A DNA stretch of 64,000 nucleotides from Chryseobacterium defluvii (GTDB lineage: Bacteria; Bacteroidota; Bacteroidia; Flavobacteriales; Weeksellaceae): the NCBI RefSeq assembly GCF_014204415.1, contig NZ_JACHLE010000001.1:1426001-1490000 (forward strand), in the 5' to 3' direction. This document shows, piece by piece, positions 60,060 through 64,000 of this stretch; the stretch's first letter is position 1; every line of letters starts with the position of its first letter. The translations under genes were made by a program, and so were the position numbers. The notes beneath the pieces were generated by a model. It saw nothing but the letters and a program-made list of their open reading frames with translations. It did not search any database and was not told the origin of the DNA.

Positions 60060-61862
60060 ATGAAAAAAATTATTCTACTCCTTGTCTTAGGCGGTTTAGC
60101 CAATGCCCAGGCTCCGGCAGGATATTACAATTCTGCAAACGGGCTGACCGGGGCTTCCCTGAAAACCGCTTTAAGCAACATTATTACCAGCGGGCATCAG
60201 GATAAAGGTTACGGCGGACTTTGGAACGGATACAAAACCACCGACATCGATAAGAACTATGAAAATGACGGCTCCATATTAGACATCTATTCTGAAAATC
60301 CCTCGGGAACAGACCCTTATAAATATACGCCCGTAACCAACCAGTGCGGAACTTATTCAGTGGAGGGAAACTGCTATAACCGCGAACATATTATTCCTCA
60401 AAGCTTATTCAATGAGGCAGCTCCTATGGTCTCAGATATCCATTTCATCAGGGCTACTGACGGGAAGGTAAATGGTATGCGGTCCAATTATCCTTTCGGA
60501 AAGGTAGGAACCTCTACTTTCACTTCCCAAAACGGATCAAAACTCGGAAATTCCGTTTCGTCAGGGTATTCGGGAACTGTTTTCGAGCCCATCGATGCAT
60601 TCAAAGGGGATGTTGCGAGAATGATCTTTTATTTCGTAACACGTTACCAAAGCAAGCTCTCTACGTTCACTTCAGGGAACATATTGGGAAGCTCGGCTTA
60701 TCCGGGATTACAGACATGGGAACTGAATGTCCTGATGGCATGGCATACCCAGGATCCTGTTTCTCAGGCAGAGATCAACAGAAATAATGCTTCTTATACT
60801 TTTCAGGGAAACAGAAACCCATTCATAGACAATCCGAATTATGCGGATCTTATCTGGGGCTCACAACAGCCTCCTGCTGATACCCAGGCTCCAACTACCG
60901 TTACAGGACTGAATGTTTCCGGAACAACTTCCAGCAGCATTTCTCTGGCATGGAATACATCAACAGATAATGTAGGAGTCACTTCCTATGCCATTTATAT
61001 GAACGGAAGCTTAAAAACTACAGTAAGCTCCACTTCTGCAACGATTACGGGATTAAATCCTTCTACAACCTACAATTTCTATGTGGTGGCGAAAGATGCA
61101 GCCGGAAATTCTTCTTCCAACAGTTCAACGGTTTCAGGAACTACTGCCGCAATAGTTACCCCACCAACCAATTGCGGAAATGAAACTTTTGAGACTATTC
61201 CTACAAGCAGCACTGCCAGCTACCTGACAAGAACATGGACCAACGGAGGAATCACCTGGACGGCCACTGATGCAAGAACAGACCAAACGATCTCCAATAA
61301 AGCCATTACGGTAAGAACCGGTTCACTAAGCTCAAACACTTCTGCCAACGGCATCGGGTCTTTAACAGTAACCACACAATTGAAGTTTTCGGGAAGCAAC
61401 GGGACTTTTGACGTCAAGGTAAACGGGGTGAAAGTCGGAAGTGTACCTTACAGCACCACTGCTGCTACCACAACTATCAGCAATATTAATATTACAGGAA
61501 ATGTAGTGATATCATTAGTGAACACGGATACTACCGGAAACAGGGCGGCGCTGGATAATTTAAGCTGGACGTGCTATTCGGGAAGTGCAAAGCAAAGCAA
61601 TATCATTGCTTCTGAAATAAAAACAACAGAATCTGAAGTTTTACAGGTATATCCTAACCCGGTTTTGAACCAGGAGATCTTTATTAAAGGAGATACCAAA
61701 GGAGTTAAAAAGGCAGAGATCTATAATTTGCAGGGTAAAGTACTGCAAACTATCGAAAATCCTTTTAAAGATAATAGAAATTCAATTAAAATTAAGGATC
61801 TTGAGCAGGGTGTTTACATCTTAAAACTGGATCATTCAAGTCTGAAGTTTATTATTAAGTAA
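60060..61862 (+). CDS. Secreted endonuclease I with FN3 and T9SS sorting domain
   Basis: 600 residues. A signal peptide (IILLLVLGGLANAQ) is followed by an endonuclease I domain (about 25-270) with the catalytic segment REHIIPQS (108-115) and the signature SDIHFIRATDGKVNGMRSNY. A fibronectin type III module (about 278-362; VTGLNVSGTTSSSISLAWNT) and a beta-sandwich domain follow. The last 75 residues are a type A T9SS sorting domain (VYPNPVLNQ start, GVYILKLDHSSLKFIIK end). It is a secreted nuclease that digests extracellular DNA or RNA, exported by the type IX system. Confidence 0.93.
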   Translation: MKKIILLLVLGGLANAQAPAGYYNSANGLTGASLKTALSNIITSGHQDKGYGGLWNGYKTTDIDKNYENDGSILDIYSENPSGTDPYKYTPVTNQCGTYSVEGNCYNREHIIPQSLFNEAAPMVSDIHFIRATDGKVNGMRSNYPFGKVGTSTFTSQNGSKLGNSVSSGYSGTVFEPIDAFKGDVARMIFYFVTRYQSKLSTFTSGNILGSSAYPGLQTWELNVLMAWHTQDPVSQAEINRNNASYTFQGNRNPFIDNPNYADLIWGSQQPPADTQAPTTVTGLNVSGTTSSSISLAWNTSTDNVGVTSYAIYMNGSLKTTVSSTSATITGLNPSTTYNFYVVAKDAAGNSSSNSSTVSGTTAAIVTPPTNCGNETFETIPTSSTASYLTRTWTNGGITWTATDARTDQTISNKAITVRTGSLSSNTSANGIGSLTVTTQLKFSGSNGTFDVKVNGVKVGSVPYSTTAATTTISNINITGNVVISLVNTDTTGNRAALDNLSWTCYSGSAKQSNIIASEIKTTESEVLQVYPNPVLNQEIFIKGDTKGVKKAEIYNLQGKVLQTIENPFKDNRNSIKIKDLEQGVYILKLDHSSLKFIIK

Positions 61863-61880
61863 GCTTCGAAATCTATATCA

Positions 61881-61915
61881 AAAAAGACTTCTCTTATTTA
61901 AGGGAAGTCTTTTTG
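61881..61915 (+). terminator. Terminator after the endonuclease gene
   Basis: AAAAAGACTTCTCTTA (61881-61896) pairs with TAAGGGAAGTCTTTTT (61899-61914, one mismatch), ending in a T run. Confidence 0.88.
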
Positions 61916-61948
61916 TATGATTAGAAATTAATATTGTTTATCATTTAG

Positions 61949-62093
61949 AGCCTGTTTAAATTTTTATTATTTTCTAGAATTCAGTTTGCCATTCCTGAAG
62001 GTCTACATTGTATAGATATGCTTCTAGCATGACAAACTTCCTATTTAATTTAACAGTAAAAAATTAAAGGTAGAAATAAAATTTAAACAGGTT
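61949..62093. repeat. MITE-like element with terminal inverted repeats and internal palindrome
   Basis: CCTGTTTAAATTTTTATT (61951-61968) and its near reverse complement AATAAAATTTAAACAGG (62075-62091) bracket about 140 bp. Inside, 61983-62038 is a palindrome with AGTTTG/CAAACT ends that resembles the one at 41360-41414. There is no coding potential. It sits in the 329-bp gap between the endonuclease terminator and a small minus-strand gene; no gene lies in that gap. Confidence 0.6.
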
Positions 62094-62191
62094 TTTAGAT
62101 TCTTCATTTCACTCAGCTACATTCAGGATGACATTATAGAATGGTGTAGTTTGTAGGATTTCAAGTGATTATAATTCCAAAAATTTAGTCT

Positions 62192-62377
62192 TTAAAAGTT
62201 ATTCTTTTCTTTGCAGATGTGTTTTTCGGTCTTTATTTTTGCTCCATCTTTACCCGTTGAATATATCACCTCTTTCCCACATTCTATATGGTTATTATTT
62301 TTTTTCATGAGTATTATAATTCCGGCCGTTAAAAATAAAAGGCACAAACTAAAAGCAATAAAAGCTGTATGTTTCAT
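62192..62377 (-). CDS. Small membrane protein, hypothetical
   Basis: 61 residues with one N-terminal membrane helix (FIAFSLCLLFLTAGIIIL, about 5-22) and a polar tail with two Cys (IECGKEVIY and KHICKEKN). The tail is probably outside the membrane. No family recognised; the reading frame has the composition of a real gene but no other support. Confidence 0.4.
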   Translation of the reverse strand: MKHTAFIAFSLCLLFLTAGIIILMKKNNNHIECGKEVIYSTGKDGAKIKTEKHICKEKNNF

Positions 62378-62444
62378 AATCTATATTTTTCCAAATATAT
62401 GCATTTCAAATTTCTCTATAACTTCAACATTTATTATGTATACA

Positions 62445-62470
62445 AAAAAGACCGTAAGCACGGTCTTTTT
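62445..62470 (-). terminator. Terminator after the CCC-motif gene
   Basis: AAAAAGACCGT (62445-62455) and ACGGTCTTTTT (62460-62470) form an 11-bp stem with a 4-nt loop and flanking T/A runs, 24 bases beyond the stop of the minus-strand gene. Confidence 0.88.
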
Positions 62471-62493
62471 ATTATCATTATTTAATCAAATAA

Positions 62494-62826
62494 TTACTGT
62501 CCTGTTAATTCTCTCATTCTTTCCTTCATCACTTCCGGATCTGTAAGGGCATCCCAGCCTAATGTAGAGATCATTACAACCAGATAGATCAGATACAGAA
62601 CACTTAATACAATACCAATAATACAAAGTATCCTACCTGTTTTCAAATTGCTATAATCGGAGTAAAGACCCGGATTCTGCTGGTACAATGCATTATCTTT
62701 ACTGTATAGGGAAAGACCGATAACCCCGGTAATAATCCCCACTATTCCATAGCAGCAGCATGTTACAATAGATACAATTCCTAAAACCAGTACAGCCGTT
62801 GCGTTAGGTAATTTTTGTTGATTCAT
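62494..62826 (-). CDS. CCC-motif membrane protein
   Basis: 110 residues. The first helix contains the motif IVSIVTCCCYGIVGIITGVI with three consecutive Cys (23-25), followed by a polar loop (SKDNALYQQNPGLYSD) and a second helix (ILCIIGIVLSVLYLIYLVVM). Bacteroidota proteins of this form are named CCC-motif membrane proteins and are of unknown function. A DUF2752 gene lies 33 bases upstream on the same strand, a frequent pairing, so they are probably co-transcribed. Confidence 0.88.
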   Translation of the reverse strand: MNQQKLPNATAVLVLGIVSIVTCCCYGIVGIITGVIGLSLYSKDNALYQQNPGLYSDYSNLKTGRILCIIGIVLSVLYLIYLVVMISTLGWDALTDPEVMKERMRELTGQ

Positions 62827-62859
62827 AGTTTATAATTTTAATGTTTAATTGGGTTGATT

Positions 62860-63141
62860 TTAAAAGAAATGTTTATAAAAGTAAGCAATTACCATTATAA
62901 TTGAATTAATTATTGCTAAAAATATTAAAATATTCCCATAACTCCTTTTTTTATCAATAAAATTTAATCCTGCCATAAATAAAAAAAGTAATAAGGTATA
63001 TACCGCAGGAAACATATGGAATGCTTCTGAAAACCTTCCTTCAAAAACCATGACAATGGCCCGCTGGGCCCCACAGCCAAAACATTCTATCCCTAAGAAT
63101 TTTTTGCTTGGGCACGGCAGCATGAAGTCTTCAATTTTCAT
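62860..63141 (-). CDS. DUF2752 membrane protein
   Basis: 93 residues. PCPSKKFLGIECFGCGAQRA (9-28) is the DUF2752 signature with CPxxxxxGxxCPGCGxxRA-like Cys spacing, followed by membrane helices (MFPAVYTLLLFLFMAGLNFI and ILIFLAIINSIIMVIAYFY). The family's function is unknown. It is the first gene of the two-gene unit with the CCC-motif protein. Confidence 0.88.
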   Translation of the reverse strand: MKIEDFMLPCPSKKFLGIECFGCGAQRAIVMVFEGRFSEAFHMFPAVYTLLLFLFMAGLNFIDKKRSYGNILIFLAIINSIIMVIAYFYKHFF

Positions 63142-63169
63142 ATGGATATTCTTGTAATTTTTTATAAAG

Positions 63170-64000
63170 TTATGAAGAAATTTTTGCTCGTAGGTATTGA
63201 TGCGGAAAAAAGCATTCTTCCTTCATTTCAAACGAACCTTGAACCGCAATATACGGGTTCCTCAGAATTTCCCGGGCCACGAATATCAGATCGGCATCTC
63301 CTTTTTGTAAGATCTCTTCTGCCTGCTCCATCTTGGTGATCAGGCCTACAGCTCCGGTCTTTACACCTGCCTCATTCCTGACCCGTGATGAAAATGGTAC
63401 CTGATACCCTTCAAAAACAGGGATCTTTGCTCCATGAATATTTCCACCACTTGAAACATCTACCAGATCTACATCATGTGTCTTTAATTCTTTCGCCAAT
63501 TCTATACTGTCTTCAAGACTCCAGCCATTCTCCGCATATTCTGTTCCTGAGATTCTTACGAAAAGGGCCGTATTTTCATTTAACTCTTCATTTACGGCAT
63601 CTACAATTTCCAGCAGAAAGCGGATCCTGTTTTCAAAGCTTCCACCATATTCATCTGTCCTGATATTGGATAACGGGGATAAAAACTGATGGATCAGGTA
63701 TCCGTGCGCTCCATGAATTTCAATAATATCAAAGCCTGCCTTTACTGCTCTTCCGGCAGCATCTTTAAAATTTTGGATCAGATCTCTGATCTCTTCTTCC
63801 GTAAGTTCATGTGGGATCCTTTCGTTCGGATGATAAGGAACGGGGCTTGGAGCGACGGTCTCCCAGCCTTCTTCCACAGAGATCTGGATATTATTCCATG
63901 TTGAACCTTTTCTTCCTGAATGAGCCAATTGAATTCCCGCTTTACTTTCAGAGTTCGTATGGATAAATTCAACAATTTTCTGAAGTTTTTCAGCCTGCTC
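63170..64000 (-). CDS. Old Yellow Enzyme-family NADH:flavin oxidoreductase (partial)
   Basis: 277 visible residues; the N-terminus lies beyond the window end (the frame is open to 64000). The FMN barrel shows AGIQLAHSGRKGS near the visible start, the active-site signature DIIEIHGAHGYLIHQFLSPL, the following NIRTDEYGGSFENRIRFLLE, and VRISGTEYAENGW. The end carries the FMN phosphate-binding GLITKMEQAEEIL and ADLIFVAREILRNPYIAV. It resembles the YqjM/NamA class, which reduces activated C=C bonds with NADPH in the cytoplasm. The physiological substrate of such enzymes is generally unknown. Confidence 0.93.
   Translation of the reverse strand, partial: EQAEKLQKIVEFIHTNSESKAGIQLAHSGRKGSTWNNIQISVEEGWETVAPSPVPYHPNERIPHELTEEEIRDLIQNFKDAAGRAVKAGFDIIEIHGAHGYLIHQFLSPLSNIRTDEYGGSFENRIRFLLEIVDAVNEELNENTALFVRISGTEYAENGWSLEDSIELAKELKTHDVDLVDVSSGGNIHGAKIPVFEGYQVPFSSRVRNEAGVKTGAVGLITKMEQAEEILQKGDADLIFVAREILRNPYIAVQGSFEMKEECFFPHQYLRAKISS

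Overview
The window comes from a low-GC member of the Bacteroidota, most likely a Chryseobacterium-like flavobacterium (family Weeksellaceae). Support for this: GLPGLI-family and CCC-motif proteins, a type IX secretion (T9SS) sorting domain, a YpdA-type bacillithiol reductase, an OlsF-like lipid acyltransferase, HMG-CoA synthase, a TonB-dependent receptor, weak ribosome binding sites, and repeated matches to the Bacteroidetes -7 promoter element TAnnTTTG. The species assignment is inference from gene content; no database was searched.

Layout. 0-16.3 kb is ordinary chromosome: a DUF4834-like fragment, a YfhO membrane protein, a GT4 glycosyltransferase carrying an in-frame block of 8-nt repeats, YpdA, an MFS transporter, glnS, an alpha/beta hydrolase, menC-fbp, aspartate kinase and an OlsF-like bifunctional acyltransferase. 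16.4-17.7 kb holds two tandem tRNA-Phe genes followed by a broken tyrosine integrase and a broken IS630-type transposase, which looks like an old integration site. 17.8-24.5 kb is the accessory heart of the window: a membrane-anchored TPR/AraC regulator, two small peptide genes on the minus strand (one with a double-glycine leader), and six tandem mini-genes encoding 31-46 residue peptides. The six share a near-identical leader (FQVEELEKRYEM) and then diverge completely apart from one invariant tryptophan. They are followed by a protein that combines class I isoprenoid synthase Asp-rich motifs with a class II terpene cyclase DxDD motif, and, overlapping it by 7 bp, a PqqD-like (RRE) domain fused to an M50 membrane metalloprotease.

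My reading is that 20.3-24.5 kb is a ribosomally made, terpene-modified peptide system. The RRE domain would bind the shared leader, the cyclase protein would prenylate the conserved Trp (as ComQ does to ComX) and perhaps cyclise the prenyl group, and the M50 protease would release the product. This is inference from motifs and gene order, and I know of no described system with this composition.

24.6-64 kb returns to housekeeping and envelope genes: a thioredoxin-fold operon, a NamZ-like muramidase divergent from a LolC/E-like permease, a PLP enzyme, cbpA-cbpM, a dicarboxylate symporter, HMG-CoA synthase, M1 peptidase, a serine hydrolase, thyA with an XRE regulator, secreted and surface proteins, an alpha-amylase lipoprotein, a PhoB/PhoR-like two-component pair divergent from a TonB receptor plus beta-helix lipoprotein, hemL, a LysM glucosaminidase, a D-cysteine desulfhydrase/ACC deaminase homologue, a secreted endonuclease with a T9SS signal, and a partial Old Yellow Enzyme. 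Dispersed small repeats (8-nt and 7-nt tandem arrays, palindromes, a MITE-like element) lie between genes, and one of them lies inside a coding region.
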